The position numbers and the translations under genes were made by a program. 64,000 bases of DNA from Poseidonocella sp. HB161398 (GTDB taxonomy: Bacteria > Pseudomonadota > Alphaproteobacteria > Rhodobacterales > Rhodobacteraceae): assembly GCF_005870025.1 (NCBI RefSeq), contig NZ_VATA01000007.1, positions 124,001-188,000 on the forward strand. Reading direction: 5' to 3'. The notes below the pieces were generated by a model that saw nothing but the letters and a program-made list of their open reading frames with translations, was not told where the DNA came from and did no database searches. Below are positions 1-9,159 of this stretch, piece by piece. Every line of letters begins with the position of its first letter. Positions within the stretch are counted from its first letter, which is position 1.

Positions 1-84
1 GGGCAGATCGTGCTGGAGAACCTCGCGCGCTATTTCGACCATGGCCAGCGCCCCGGCGGGGTGGACCGCGCCGCCGGCTACTGA
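1..84 (+). CDS. C-terminal end of a D-2-hydroxyacid dehydrogenase-like protein (partial)
   Basis: The first 27 codons in frame 1 end at a TGA at 82-84. The peptide contains an ENLARYF segment and ends in VDRAAGY. This resembles the terminal helix and tail of D-isomer-specific 2-hydroxyacid dehydrogenases, which often end in an ENL...(V)VDxxxGY pattern. The start lies outside the window, so only family-level assignment from a short tail is possible; another dehydrogenase with a similar tail cannot be excluded. Confidence 0.45.
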   Translation, partial: GQIVLENLARYFDHGQRPGGVDRAAGY

Positions 85-123
85 CTGTCGGGCCGCGGAT
101 CGCATGGCGGCTTGCACTCCCTA

Positions 124-142
124 AGTGTTATACTATAACACT
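124..142. promoter_or_regulatory. Zur-box-type operator overlapping a promoter
   Basis: AGTGTTATACTATAACACT is a perfect 19-bp inverted repeat centred on C133. It matches the TGTTATA/TATAACA architecture of alphaproteobacterial Zur operators. A TATAAC hexamer at 134-139 lies 16 nt after TTGCAC at 112-117, so the palindrome covers the likely -10 box, as expected for a repressor site. The genes downstream (COG0523 GTPases and paralogues of zinc enzymes) are typical Zur targets. The repressor assignment is inferred from motif plus context. Confidence 0.8.
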
Positions 143-462
143 ACGTCGAAAGGGAGCCAGGCCATGCAGGGACGAAACCGGGCGCCGGGAGGCGCGCAGA
201 CCGAGACGGAAGCGGCGCGGAGCTGCGCCTGCCATGCGTTGCGCGTCCCGCCGATGCGCCAGACCCGGATCCCGGGGCGCCGGACGGGCAGGCCCGTGCC
301 GCCAGATGCAAGCTGCCGCGCCGCCGTCCCGCGGCCAAAGCGCCGCCGCGCCGTCGTCCCGGCGGGGCCCCATGGCGAAGCGGGGCAGGGAACGGCCCGC
401 CGGGCCGGGGCCGCGCGCGCGCCGGTCCCCTGCGCCGCCCGCCGCCCCGCCGGAGCGGCGCC
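143..462 (+). other. Long leader between the Zur box and the first COG0523 gene
   Basis: These 320 bases contain no recognisable gene. An ATG at 163 has a GGGAG 9-10 nt upstream and opens a 100-codon frame whose stop overlaps the COG0523 start as ATGA (463-466). The predicted peptide is Arg/Pro-rich with a few Cys and His residues and no family resemblance. It may be a translationally coupled leader, a decayed gene, or simply an open frame in GC-rich DNA. Confidence 0.4.
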
Positions 463-1521
463 ATGACCGGGCCGGTCCCCGTCACCCTGCTGACCGGCTT
501 CCTCGGCAGCGGAAAGACCACCGTCCTCAACCGCCTGCTGCGCGATCCGGCCTTCGGCAGCACCGCGGTGATAGTCAACGAATTCGGCGAGATCGGGCTG
601 GATCACGAGCTGGTCGTCTCCAGCTCGGACAGCATGGTGCTCCTGCAGTCGGGCTGCCTCTGCTGCTCGCTGCGCGGCGACCTGCTCGAGACCCTGGCCG
701 ACCTGGCAGAGCGGCGCGAGGCAGGCGAGCTCGGCTTCGACCGGGTTGCCATCGAGACCACCGGGCTGGCCGATCCCGCGCCGATCCTGCACACGCTGCT
801 GACCAGCCGGGCGCTGTCCGACGAGTATGCGGTCGACGGGGTGGTGACGACGCTCGACGCCGCGGCCGGGGCCGGCACGCTGGAGCGCCACGAGGAGGCG
901 CGGCGCCAGGCGGCCGTGGCCGACCTGATCCTGCTGACCAAGACCGACCTGCCCGAAGCGCAGGAGGCGGCGGTGCGCGCCGCACTGGCGGAGCTGAACC
1001 CGGCCGCGCCGGTCCTGAAGGTCACTGGCGGGCAGGTCGATCCCGCGGCGCTGACCGGGCTCGGCCATTTCGACCCCCAGATGAAGCCCGCCGCCGTGGC
1101 CGGCTGGCTGCGCGAGGCGGCGGTGCCCGTGCCGACGCGCAAGGGACTCGCCGCGCAGCGCCATCTCGACGAGATCCGCGCGGTCTCCTGGGTGGTCGAG
1201 GCGCCGGTCACCGCCGACCAGTTCGACCTCTGGATGGAGCTCCTGATGATCCGCCGCGGCGCCGACATCCTGCGGCTGAAGGCGCTCGTCCATCTCGAGG
1301 ACGTGCCGCATCCCTTCGTCGTCCATGGCGTGCAGCACATCTTCCACCCGCCGGTCCTGCTGAAGGACTGGCAGGGCAGCGACCGGCGCACGAAATTCGT
1401 GCTGATCGTCCGCGACTTCACCGATCCCGAGCTGGAGGAGCTCTTCGCCGGGCTCGCCGCGCTCAGGGTGGCGCCGCATGGCCGTCCGGGCGGCTACCTC
1501 GCGGCGGAGACGGCCGAGTGA
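463..1521 (+). CDS. COG0523/CobW-family GTP-binding metallochaperone (first copy)
   Basis: This 352-residue protein is a G3E-family GTPase of the COG0523 (CobW/ZigA/YciC) group, thought to deliver zinc or another metal to client proteins in the cytoplasm. The Walker A loop GFLGSGKTT is at residues 12-20, the family metal motif CLCC at 65-68, and an ETTG switch follows near residue 99. The C-terminal CobW_C domain contains [12 protein letters not shown]. Length fits the family. The ATG at 463 was chosen because the Walker loop then sits at the usual distance from the N-terminus. It is the first recognisable gene behind the Zur box and heads the cysS/thrS operon, which points to zinc scarcity rather than cobalamin synthesis. 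Confidence 0.88.
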   Translation: MTGPVPVTLLTGFLGSGKTTVLNRLLRDPAFGSTAVIVNEFGEIGLDHELVVSSSDSMVLLQSGCLCCSLRGDLLETLADLAERREAGELGFDRVAIETTGLADPAPILHTLLTSRALSDEYAVDGVVTTLDAAAGAGTLERHEEARRQAAVADLILLTKTDLPEAQEAAVRAALAELNPAAPVLKVTGGQVDPAALTGLGHFDPQMKPAAVAGWLREAAVPVPTRKGLAAQRHLDEIRAVSWVVEAPVTADQFDLWMELLMIRRGADILRLKALVHLEDVPHPFVVHGVQHIFHPPVLLKDWQGSDRRTKFVLIVRDFTDPELEELFAGLAALRVAPHGRPGGYLAAETAE

Positions 1522-1600
1522 CCCGACCCGCCGCCCATCGCAATCCCGCCAGAAATTCCGCCAGACATTCCGCCAGACATTCCGTCAGACAGGGGGCCTG

Positions 1601-2941
1601 ATGCCGCTTCTCCTCACCAACAGCCTCGGCGGCCGCAAGCAGGTCTTCGAGCCGCGCGTCCCGGACCACGTGAAGATGTATGTCTGCGGGCCGACCGTCT
1701 ACAATTTCGCCCATATCGGCAATGCCCGGCCGGGCGTGGTCTTCGACCTCCTGCGCAGCGTGCTGGAGCGGCGCTTCGGCCGCGTCACCTATGCCCGCAA
1801 CCTCACCGACGTGGATGACAAGATCAGCGCCGCCGCGGCGGAGGCGGGCGTGCCGATCTCGGCCGTAGCCGGGCGCTACGCCGCGGCCTACCGCGCCGAC
1901 ATGGCCGCGCTCGGGGTGCGCCCGCCGACGGTCGAGCCGAAGGTCACTCAGAGCATGGCGCAGATCATCGACCTGGCCGGACGGCTGATCGCCCGGGGCC
2001 ATGCCTACTGCGCCGAGGGCCACGTACTCTTCCACGTGCCGTCCTTTGCGGCCTATGGCCGTCTTTCGCGGCGGAACCGCGGCGAGATGATCGCCGGCGC
2101 CAGGGTCGAGGTCGCGCCCTTCAAGCGCGATCCGGCGGATTTCGTGCTGTGGAAGCCCTCGGCGCCGGATCAGCCCGGCTGGGACAGCCCCTGGGGGCGC
2201 GGGCGGCCCGGCTGGCATATCGAGTGTTCGGCGATGATCGAAGAGCATCTGGGCAATCCGATCGACATCCATGGCGGCGGGATGGACCTGAAATTCCCCC
2301 ATCACGAGAACGAGATCGCCCAGGGCACGCAGGCGCGCTTCTGGATCCATAACGGCTTTGTCACCGTCGAGGGGCGCAAGATGTCGAAATCGCTCGGCAA
2401 TGTGCTGCTGGCGCGCGACCTGCTGGCGGAGGCGCCGGGCGAGGCGGTGCGTCTGGCGCTGCTCTCGGCGCAGTACCGCCAGCCGCTGGGCTGGAGCTCG
2501 GCGACGCTGCCGCGGGCGACCCGCACGCTTTCCCGGCTCTATGCGGCGCTCGGCGAGGACGACGCCGCCGTGACGCCGGACGATCCGGCGCTCGGCGCGC
2601 TGCACGCGGCGCTCGATGACGACCTGAACACCCCCGCGGCGCTGGCCGAGCTCTACCGGCTGGGGGAGGAGGCGCGCCGCTCGGGGCCCGCCGGGCGCGG
2701 CACGCGGCGCGCGGCGCTGCGCGGGGCAGGGGCGGCGCTCGGGCTCCTGCGGCTGCCGCGGGCGGGCTGGGCGGAGGCGCTCGGCCGGATCGCCCGGCCG
2801 GAGCCCGGGGACACCGCCGGCATCGCCGCGCTGCGCCGCGCCCGCGCGGCCGCCCGCGCCAGGCGCGACTTCGCCACCGCCGACCGCCTCCGCGACCAGC
2901 TGGCAGAGCTCGGGGCCGGCACGGCCGACGGCCCCGCCTGA
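1601..2941 (+). CDS. cysS: Cysteinyl-tRNA synthetase (probable zinc-stress paralogue)
   Basis: This class I aminoacyl-tRNA synthetase charges tRNA-Cys. The HIGH-type motif HIGN is at residues 38-41 and KMSKS at 260-264. The zinc ligands known from E. coli CysRS fall at C29, C209, H234 and E238, so the zinc site is intact. At 446 residues it is close to the usual length of about 460. Start at ATG 1601 gives the standard N-terminus; an upstream open frame was ignored. It lies 79 nt after a COG0523 gene and 34 nt before thrS, downstream of a Zur box. I infer it is a second, zinc-responsive copy, with the housekeeping cysS elsewhere; the window cannot prove that. Confidence 0.93.
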   Translation: MPLLLTNSLGGRKQVFEPRVPDHVKMYVCGPTVYNFAHIGNARPGVVFDLLRSVLERRFGRVTYARNLTDVDDKISAAAAEAGVPISAVAGRYAAAYRADMAALGVRPPTVEPKVTQSMAQIIDLAGRLIARGHAYCAEGHVLFHVPSFAAYGRLSRRNRGEMIAGARVEVAPFKRDPADFVLWKPSAPDQPGWDSPWGRGRPGWHIECSAMIEEHLGNPIDIHGGGMDLKFPHHENEIAQGTQARFWIHNGFVTVEGRKMSKSLGNVLLARDLLAEAPGEAVRLALLSAQYRQPLGWSSATLPRATRTLSRLYAALGEDDAAVTPDDPALGALHAALDDDLNTPAALAELYRLGEEARRSGPAGRGTRRAALRGAGAALGLLRLPRAGWAEALGRIARPEPGDTAGIAALRRARAAARARRDFATADRLRDQLAELGAGTADGPA

Positions 2942-2975
2942 GCGCCTGCCCCGCAGCACATTCCAGGAGACAGTC

Positions 2976-4922
2976 ATGATCCGCATCACCCTTCCCGACG
3001 GCGCCATGCGCAGCTTCGAGACGCCGCCGACCGGGGCCGAGCTTGCCGCCGCCATCGCGCCGTCGCTGCGCCGCCGGGCCGCCGCCGCCGCCATCGACGG
3101 CCGCATCGCCGATCTCTCGGCGCCAATCGCCGCGGACGCGCAGGCCGAGATCCTGACCCGCGGCGACCCGCGCCTGCTGCCGCTGATCCGCCATGGCTGC
3201 GCCCATGTGCTGGCCGAGGCGGTGCAGGCGCTCTTTCCGGGGACCCGGGCGGCAATCGGCCCGGCGACCGGAACCGGCTTCTACTACGATTTCGCCGCCG
3301 AGCGGCCCTTCACCCCCGAAGATCTGCCCGCGATCGAGGCGAAGATGCGCGAGATCATCGCCCGCAACGCGCCCTTCGTGCGCGAGGACTGGAGCCGCGA
3401 GCGGGCGCATGCCCACTTCGCCGGGCAGGGCGCGGACTACAAGCAGGCGCTGATCGACGCCATTCCCGGCGACGGGCCGGTCGGGATCTACAGCCAGGGC
3501 GCGTGGCGCGATCTCTGCCGCGGGCCGCACCTGGCCTCGACCGGCCAGATCGGCGGCGCCTTCCGGCTGACCCGCGTGGCCGGGGCCTACTGGCGGGGCG
3601 ATGCGTCGAACGAGATGCTCTCGCGCATCTACGGGGTGGCCTTTGCCAGCCAGGCCGAGCTGGACGCGCATATGGCCATGCTGGCCGAGGCCGAAAAGCG
3701 CGACCACCGCCGGCTGGCCCGCGAGATGGATCTCTGCCACTTCCAGGAGGAAGCGCCGGGCGCGGTCTTCTGGCATCCGAAGGGCTGGCAGCTCTTCCAG
3801 CGGCTGATCGGCTACATGCGCGACACCCAGGCGGCGGCCGGCTACGAGGAGGTCAACACGCCCGACATCCTCGACCGCGGCCTGTGGGAGACCTCGGGGC
3901 ACTGGCAGACCTACCGCGAAAACATGTTCTTCACCCGCACCCGGGACGCGCGCGACTTCGCGCTGAAGCCGATGAACTGCCCCGGCCACATGCTGCTCTA
4001 CCGCCACGAGAGCCGCAGCTACCGCGACCTGCCGATGAAGATCGCCGAATTCGGCAAGGTCCACCGCTACGAGCCCTCGGGCGCGCTGCACGGGCTGATG
4101 CGGGTGCGCTCCTTCACCCAGGACGACGCGCATGTCTTCTGCATGCCGGCGCAGCTGACCGCGGAATGCGTCAAGATCAACGACCTGATCCTGTCGATCT
4201 ACCGCGATTTCGGCTTCTCCGGCATCCGCATCAAGCTTTCCACCCGGCCCGGGAACCGGATCGGATCGGACGAGAGCTGGGACCGCGCCGAGGAGGCGCT
4301 GCGCGAGGCGCTGGCAGTGGCGGGCCAGCCGCACGAGATCTTCGAGGGCGAGGGCGCCTTCTACGGGCCGAAGCTGGAATACGTGCTGCGCGACGCGATC
4401 GGCCGGGACTGGCAATGCGGCACGCTGCAGGTCGATTTCAACCTGCCCGAACGCTTCGGCGCGACCTATGTCGCCGCCAGCGGCGCGCGCGAGGTGCCGG
4501 TGCTGCTGCACCGGGCGATGTTCGGCTCGCTGGAGCGCTTCACCGGCATCCTGATCGAGCATTTCGCCGGTCATCTGCCGCTCTGGCTGGCGCCGCGCCA
4601 GGCGGTGGTCGCGACCGTCACCGCAGAGGCCGATGCCTGGGCGGGCGAGGTGCTGGCGGCGCTGGAGGCGCAGGGCCTGCGCGCCGCGGCGGATCTGCGC
4701 AACGACACCATCGCCTACAAGGTGCGGGCGCATTCGCTGCAGAAGACGCCGCTGGTGCTGGCGGTCGGGGCGCGCGAGGCGGCGGAGGGCACGGTGTCGC
4801 TGCGGCGGCTCGGGCAGAAGGGCAGCCGCGCGATGCCTCTGGCCGAGGCGGTGGCGATGATCGCGGCGGAGGCGGCCGGGCCCCGCGCGGCCGACGCCCT
4901 GCGCGAGAGCGAACCGGCATGA
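2976..4922 (+). CDS. thrS: Threonyl-tRNA synthetase (probable zinc-stress paralogue)
   Basis: This 648-residue class II synthetase has an N-terminal TGS domain (residues 1-60), the tRNA-SAD editing region (about 60-240), the catalytic core and a C-terminal anticodon-binding domain. Zinc ligands corresponding to E. coli C334/H385/H511 are visible as C335 (MNCPGH), H386 (DDAHVFC) and H512 (LLHRAMF), so catalytic zinc binding is retained. A ribosome-binding site (AGGAG) precedes ATG 2976. It is co-directional with cysS and two COG0523 genes. A Zur-linked duplicate of a zinc-dependent synthetase is a known pattern in zinc homeostasis regulons; duplication itself is inferred here. Confidence 0.93.
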   Translation: MIRITLPDGAMRSFETPPTGAELAAAIAPSLRRRAAAAAIDGRIADLSAPIAADAQAEILTRGDPRLLPLIRHGCAHVLAEAVQALFPGTRAAIGPATGTGFYYDFAAERPFTPEDLPAIEAKMREIIARNAPFVREDWSRERAHAHFAGQGADYKQALIDAIPGDGPVGIYSQGAWRDLCRGPHLASTGQIGGAFRLTRVAGAYWRGDASNEMLSRIYGVAFASQAELDAHMAMLAEAEKRDHRRLAREMDLCHFQEEAPGAVFWHPKGWQLFQRLIGYMRDTQAAAGYEEVNTPDILDRGLWETSGHWQTYRENMFFTRTRDARDFALKPMNCPGHMLLYRHESRSYRDLPMKIAEFGKVHRYEPSGALHGLMRVRSFTQDDAHVFCMPAQLTAECVKINDLILSIYRDFGFSGIRIKLSTRPGNRIGSDESWDRAEEALREALAVAGQPHEIFEGEGAFYGPKLEYVLRDAIGRDWQCGTLQVDFNLPERFGATYVAASGAREVPVLLHRAMFGSLERFTGILIEHFAGHLPLWLAPRQAVVATVTAEADAWAGEVLAALEAQGLRAAADLRNDTIAYKVRAHSLQKTPLVLAVGAREAAEGTVSLRRLGQKGSRAMPLAEAVAMIAAEAAGPRAADALRESEPA

Positions 4923-5326
4923 CAGCAGGTCCAATATTCAGCCATGTCATCCTCGGCGCCCGCGATCTGGAGCGGTTGGCCGCCTTCTGTGCCAAGGTGC
5001 TCGCGCCCGTCGAGCTGGTGCGGCGCGCGGCGGAGAATGGCGGGCCTTTGGGCCGCGATTGGCCGCAAATCTGGCTGAAGCGGCTCCAGAACGGCGCGGC
5101 GGCCAGCACCGGAAACGGCAGCCAGGCGGGTTTCGATGCGCCCTGGCAGGCGGCGGTCCAAACGGGCGGGACGGACAAGGGCCCTCCCGGACCGCGCCCG
5201 CATCACGCCCCGGATGATTGCGGCGCCGATTGCCGCGATCCCGAAGGCAGCAAGCCGTGCTTCGTCCTTGCCGCGGGTTTCGCCGCCCGCGGCAAGGACA
5301 CCGACAGAGAAGGAGCGACCCCATGA
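4919..5326 (+). CDS. VOC/glyoxalase-superfamily protein, apparently degenerate
   Basis: The ATG at 4919 overlaps the thrS stop (ATGA), and the 135-codon frame ends in an ATGA overlap with the next gene, so translation is probably coupled on both sides. The N-terminus [17 protein letters not shown] and the near-C-terminal CRDPEGSK segment match small VOC-family glyoxalase-like proteins. Compared with the usual family pattern, a helix between the two halves is shortened and the normally aromatic DYYGAY segment reads DDCGAD, with an unusual tail. It may be non-functional although the frame is open. Cellular role unknown. Confidence 0.6.
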   Translation: MTAGPIFSHVILGARDLERLAAFCAKVLAPVELVRRAAENGGPLGRDWPQIWLKRLQNGAAASTGNGSQAGFDAPWQAAVQTGGTDKGPPGPRPHHAPDDCGADCRDPEGSKPCFVLAAGFAARGKDTDREGATP

Positions 5327-6387
5327 GCCCATCCCTCCCCCAGACCCCGGTCTTCCTGCTGACCGGCTTCCTCGGCGCCGGCAAGACCACGCTGCTCAAC
5401 CGCCTGCTGGAGGACCCGGCCCTGGCCGACACCGCGCTGGTCATCAACGAATTCGGCCTGGTGGCGGTCGATCACGACCTGGTCCGCAAGGGCAGCGAGC
5501 GCGCCTCGGTCACCACGACGGGCTGCATCTGCTGCAGCGCGGGCAGCGACCTGCGCTCCTCGCTGGACGAATTGCTGGCGCTGCGCCGCAAGGGCGGGCT
5601 GCCGCCCTTCTCGCGGGTGATCGTCGAGACGACCGGGCTCGCCGATCCCGCGCCGATCGTCAACAGCCTGATCCCCGGCGGGATCCCGGCGCGGTCGCTG
5701 TCGGACCATGCGGTGGCGCGGGCCTTCCGGCTCTCGGGCGTGATCGCGGTGGTCGATGCCGAGGGGATCGAGGCGGCTCTTGCCGCCCATCCCGAGAGCC
5801 TGCGCCAGATCGCCTTCGCCGACCAGGCGGTGGTGACGCGCGCCCGGGGACAGGACTGGACGGCACGGCTCCGCGCGCTCAATCCCGGCATCGCGGTCCA
5901 TGACGCCGGCGATCCGGGCTTCGATCCGGCGGCGCTGCTGGCGCCGGGCAGCTATTCGGCCTTCGGCAAGGGCGAGGGGGTGGAGGCCTGGCTGGAGACC
6001 GAGACCGCCCGCGGTCCCGGGGCCCATGGCGGGCACATGCATGACCTGAACCGCCATGGCGCGGTGCAGGCGGTGCCGCTGGTGGCCGAGGCGCCGCTCG
6101 ATCCCGATGCGCTGCAGGGCTTCCTCGCCGGGCTGGCCGCGGCGCCGGAGAGCGGGCTGCTGCGGATCAAGGGGCTGGCGGCGCTGGCCGACGATCCCGC
6201 GCGCCCGGCCGTGATCCATGCGGTGCAGCACCGGCTCTATCCACTGCTGCGGCTCGAAGGCTGGCCGCCGGGACAGGCGGCCAGCCGGATCGTGGTGATC
6301 GGCACCCGGCTCGACGAGCGCGGCCTGCGCCGCCGCTTCGCCGCGCTCGGCGCCGCGGCGGCGTCCCGCGCGCCCTTCCTGGCCTGA
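5323..6387 (+). CDS. COG0523/CobW-family GTP-binding metallochaperone (second copy)
   Basis: This 354-residue paralogue of the first COG0523 gene has Walker A GFLGAGKTT (residues 15-23), a CICC metal motif (68-71), an [10 protein letters not shown] switch and the C-terminal CobW_C domain. A His-rich stretch (HGGHMHDLNRHG, around residues 235-246) is absent from the first copy and is typical of zinc-linked COG0523 subgroups. ATG 5323 has GAAGGAG just upstream and overlaps the stop of the VOC gene. Possession of two different COG0523 proteins in one operon suggests different client proteins. The convergent neighbour is the zinc-sparing alcohol dehydrogenase. Confidence 0.88.
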   Translation: MSPSLPQTPVFLLTGFLGAGKTTLLNRLLEDPALADTALVINEFGLVAVDHDLVRKGSERASVTTTGCICCSAGSDLRSSLDELLALRRKGGLPPFSRVIVETTGLADPAPIVNSLIPGGIPARSLSDHAVARAFRLSGVIAVVDAEGIEAALAAHPESLRQIAFADQAVVTRARGQDWTARLRALNPGIAVHDAGDPGFDPAALLAPGSYSAFGKGEGVEAWLETETARGPGAHGGHMHDLNRHGAVQAVPLVAEAPLDPDALQGFLAGLAAAPESGLLRIKGLAALADDPARPAVIHAVQHRLYPLLRLEGWPPGQAASRIVVIGTRLDERGLRRRFAALGAAAASRAPFLA

Positions 6388-6389
6388 GC

Positions 6390-6406
6390 GCCGGGCTCAG
6401 CCCGGC
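6390..6406. terminator. Hairpin between convergent genes
   Basis: GCCGGGC-TCA-GCCCGGC forms a perfect 7-bp stem with a 3-nt loop directly after the COG0523 stop and overlapping the last codons of the convergent dehydrogenase. No T-run follows, so it is at best a weak or bidirectional terminator. Confidence 0.4.
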
Positions 6407-7560
6407 AGGATGATGCCGGGCAGGGTATTGACCCGCATCGTGTCATCGGGGCGGAAATGGATCACCGAGCGGATCGACTTGCCGGCATGGAGCAGATCGA
6501 AGGCGGTGTTGATCTGCTCATGCGCCATGTTGTGGGTGATATAGGGATCGACGTCGAAATCGCCCCGCAGCCACTCGTCGACCATGCCCGGCAGCTGGCT
6601 GCGCCCCAGCACCCCGCCGAAGGCCGAGCCGCGCCAGACCCGCCCGGTGACCAGCTGGAAGGGCCGCGTGGCGATCTCCTCGCCCGCTCCGGCCACGCCG
6701 ATCACGGTGCATTCGCCCCAGCCCTTGTGGCAGCATTCCAGTGCCGCGCGCATGACATTCACATTGCCGATGCATTCGAAGGAATAGTCGACCCCGCCAT
6801 TGGTCATCTCGACGATCACCTGCTGGACCGGCTGGGCGAAATCGGCGGGATTGAAGCATTCGGTGGCGCCGAGGCTCCGGGCCAGCGGGAACTTGGCCGG
6901 ATTGGTGTCGATGCCGATGATCCGAGACGCGCCGATCATCTTCGCCCCCTGGATCACCGCCATGCCGACCGCGCCCAGACCGAAGACCGCGACGGTGGAG
7001 CCCGGCTCCACCTTGGCGGTGTTGCGCACCGCGCCCATGCCGGTCGGCACGGCGCAGCCCATGACGCTGGCCTTGGCCAGCGGCGCCTCCTTCGAGATCT
7101 TCGCCACCGCGATCTCGGGCAGAACGGTGTATTCCGAGAAGGTCGAGGTGCCCATGTAGTGGTGGATCATCCGGCCCTTGTAGGAGAAGCGCGAGGTGCC
7201 GTCGGGCATCACGCCGCGGCCCTGCGTCTCGCGGATGGTCTGGCAGAGATTGGTCTTGCCCGAGCGGATATAGGGGCAGTCCGGGTCTTCGGGCGTATAG
7301 AGCGGGATCACGTGGTCGCCGGGCACGACGGAGGTCACGCCGCGGCCGGTCTCCTCGACGATGCCGACGCCCTCATGGCCCAGAACGGCCGGGAAAAGCC
7401 CCTCGGGGTCGCGGCCCGACAGGGTGAACATGTCGGTGTGGCAGAGGCTCGTCGTGACGATGCGCACCAGCACCTCGCCCTCCTTCGGACCCTCCAGGTC
7501 GATCTCCTCGATTTCCAGCGGGCGGTTCGGCTCCCAGGCGATGGCTGCGCGGGTCTTCAT
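6397..7560 (-). CDS. Class III-type zinc alcohol dehydrogenase lacking half of the structural zinc site
   Basis: The protein belongs to the S-(hydroxymethyl)glutathione dehydrogenase/class III ADH family (FrmA/AdhC), which oxidises the glutathione-formaldehyde adduct with NAD. Using ATG 7560 ([11 protein letters not shown], with GGAG upstream) gives 387 residues. Catalytic zinc ligands C40, H62 and C169 are present, as is the GLGAVG dinucleotide loop. The structural-zinc lobe normally has four cysteines; here the positions are D92, C95, I98 and C106, so two of four ligands are gone. This suggests a variant that needs one zinc fewer per subunit. It sits convergent to the Zur-type operon. A start at 7572 is possible but has no obvious ribosome-binding site. 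Confidence 0.88.
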   Translation of the reverse strand: MKTRAAIAWEPNRPLEIEEIDLEGPKEGEVLVRIVTTSLCHTDMFTLSGRDPEGLFPAVLGHEGVGIVEETGRGVTSVVPGDHVIPLYTPEDPDCPYIRSGKTNLCQTIRETQGRGVMPDGTSRFSYKGRMIHHYMGTSTFSEYTVLPEIAVAKISKEAPLAKASVMGCAVPTGMGAVRNTAKVEPGSTVAVFGLGAVGMAVIQGAKMIGASRIIGIDTNPAKFPLARSLGATECFNPADFAQPVQQVIVEMTNGGVDYSFECIGNVNVMRAALECCHKGWGECTVIGVAGAGEEIATRPFQLVTGRVWRGSAFGGVLGRSQLPGMVDEWLRGDFDVDPYITHNMAHEQINTAFDLLHAGKSIRSVIHFRPDDTMRVNTLPGIILPG

Positions 7561-7586
7561 GCTTGGCTCCATGCATTGCAGGTCGT

Positions 7587-7605
7587 GATGTGACGTTATA
7601 CCATC
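7587..7605. promoter_or_regulatory. Possible degenerate Zur-like site upstream of the alcohol dehydrogenase
   Basis: A 19-bp partly symmetric element with outer arms GATG/CATC and a GTTATA half-site lies immediately upstream of the dehydrogenase start. One half resembles the Zur consensus (6 of 7), the other only weakly (4 of 7). It is offered as a candidate because the downstream gene looks zinc-sparing. Confidence 0.3.
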
Positions 7606-7673
7606 TCATTTCCGGAGCGGGGCGGCGGAAAGCGGCCGGATCCGGACAAGCTTGACGGCAATGGAGCAGGGGC

Positions 7674-8690
7674 ATGGACGAGGGCAGGGCGGCGGGGCAG
7701 GCAGGCGCGGCAGGGGCGCTGCCGGTGCTCCTGGTGATCTATCCCGGCTTCAAGGCGATGGAGGCGGTCGGCCCGGCCAGCGTGCTCGCCGCCGCCAACC
7801 GCCATCTCGAAAGCCGCGGCGATCCCAGGCGCTACGCGGTGACGCTGGCCGCGCCCGAGGCGGGGCCTGTGCCGTCGGAGGCAGGCCTGGCGCTGGAGGC
7901 CGCCCTGCCGCTGCCCGGCGACGGCGACCTCGACACCGTGATCGTCGCGGGCGCCGCCGATATCGAGGCGGCGCTTTCTGCCGAGCCCGGGCTGGTCGAG
8001 TGGTGCCGCCGCCGCGCGCCGCAGGCCCGGCGCTTCGCCGCGCTCTGCACCGGCTCCTTCTTCCTCGCCGCGGCGGGGCTGCTGGACCGCCGCCGCGCCG
8101 CCACCCACTGGGCGCATGCCGCGCTGCTGGAGCGGCGCTTTCCGCGGGTGCGGGTCGATGCCGACGCGATCTTCGTGCAGGACGGCGCTCTCTGGACCTC
8201 GGCCGGGGTGACCGCCGCGATCGACCTGGCGCTGGCCTTCGTCGAGCAGGATTTCGGCCGCGACCTGGCGCTGGAAGTCGCCCGCGACATGGTCATCTAC
8301 CTCAAGCGCCCCGGCGGGCAGTCGCAATTCTCCGCCGCGCTGACCTCGCAGATGACCGGCTCGCCCGGCATGCGCGACCTGCAGGCCTGGATCATGGCCA
8401 ATCTCGCGCGGCCGCTGAAGCTGGGGGACATGGCGGCGCAGGCGGGGATGAGCCCGCGCCACGTCACCCGCGCCTTCTCGGCCGAGCTGGGCATGACGCC
8501 CACCGCCTATCTGGAGCTCGCCCGCAGCGAGCGCGCCAAGGCGCTGCTCCTCGACACCGCGCTGCCGATGAAAAGCGTCGCCTTCCGCGCGGGGTTCAGC
8601 TCGGACGCGCAGATGCGCAAGGTCTTCGCCCGCCGCTATGCGCTGACCCCGCGCGCCTATCGCGAGCGGTTCCGCACCGCCGGGGGCTGA
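7674..8690 (+). CDS. GlxA-family (DJ-1/PfpI plus AraC) transcriptional regulator
   Basis: This 338-residue regulator has an N-terminal DJ-1/PfpI-like domain (residues about 10-190, with the nucleophile-elbow-like segment ALCTGSF) and a C-terminal AraC/XylS double helix-turn-helix (about 240-335, including MSPRHVTRAF and the AGFSSDAQMRKVF segment). This architecture is that of GlxA-type activators of amine or amino-acid catabolism. It is divergent from the alcohol dehydrogenase with about 110 nt between them and could regulate it, but that is only positional inference. Its 3' end converges on an AsnC-type gene. Confidence 0.85.
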   Translation: MDEGRAAGQAGAAGALPVLLVIYPGFKAMEAVGPASVLAAANRHLESRGDPRRYAVTLAAPEAGPVPSEAGLALEAALPLPGDGDLDTVIVAGAADIEAALSAEPGLVEWCRRRAPQARRFAALCTGSFFLAAAGLLDRRRAATHWAHAALLERRFPRVRVDADAIFVQDGALWTSAGVTAAIDLALAFVEQDFGRDLALEVARDMVIYLKRPGGQSQFSAALTSQMTGSPGMRDLQAWIMANLARPLKLGDMAAQAGMSPRHVTRAFSAELGMTPTAYLELARSERAKALLLDTALPMKSVAFRAGFSSDAQMRKVFARRYALTPRAYRERFRTAGG

Positions 8691-8703
8691 GCGGCGCTCA
8701 GCC
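8685..8703. terminator. Hairpin shared by convergent regulator genes
   Basis: GGCTGAGC-GGC-GCTCAGCC is a perfect 8-bp stem that includes both stop codons of the convergent GlxA-type and AsnC-type genes. It lacks a T-run and probably acts as a bidirectional mRNA 3'-end structure. Confidence 0.45.
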
Positions 8704-9159
8704 GGGCGCGACCGGCATGGCGAAGCCGGTCTTCACCCGGTCCATCACCGCGCTGGTGCGGAAGCGCTGCACATTCTCCTCAGCGAAGAACTCGCGGCGG
8801 GTGAAGGCCTCGTATTCTGCCATGTCGCGTGCCGAGACCAGCAGGACGAAATCGGCATTCCCGGTGACGTAGTAGCACTGCATCACCTCTTCCGCCGCCT
8901 GCATCCGCGCCTTGAACCCGTCGAGATCCTGCGTCCGCTCGTTGAGCAGCGTGACCTCGACGACCAGCATCAGCCCGCGGCCGATCCGGCCGGGATCAAG
9001 CACCGCGATCTCTGCCTCGATCACGCCGGAGCTGCGCAGCCGCGCCAGCCGCTTGCGGCAGGCATCGGCCGAGAGCCCGACCTCCGCCGAAAGCGCCTCG
9101 GCGGTCTGGCGGGCATTCTTCTGGAGCGCGGCAAGCAGGAGGGCGTCGAATCTGTCCAT
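8698..9159 (-). CDS. Lrp/AsnC-family transcriptional regulator
   Basis: The 153-residue protein has an N-terminal winged helix-turn-helix (residues about 5-55, with DACRKRLARLRSSGVI as the recognition/wing region) and a C-terminal RAM/Lrp ligand-binding domain containing QCYYVTGNADFVL. Length is standard for Lrp/AsnC regulators, which sense amino acids. It is divergently transcribed from the diaminopropionate ammonia-lyase-like gene, with 176 nt between the starts, and is the obvious candidate regulator of that operon. Confidence 0.9.
   Translation of the reverse strand: MDRFDALLLAALQKNARQTAEALSAEVGLSADACRKRLARLRSSGVIEAEIAVLDPGRIGRGLMLVVEVTLLNERTQDLDGFKARMQAAEEVMQCYYVTGNADFVLLVSARDMAEYEAFTRREFFAEENVQRFRTSAVMDRVKTGFAMPVAPG

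Noticed and set aside
125-466. Open frame with GTG start inside the Zur-type palindrome
   Set aside because: The start would lie within the operator/-10 region and upstream of any transcript; only the internal ATG at 163 is even possible.
2361-4934. 857-codon minus-strand open frame opposite cysS/thrS
   Set aside because: It is the antisense shadow of well-supported synthetase genes in GC-rich DNA, with no domain or ribosome-binding site.
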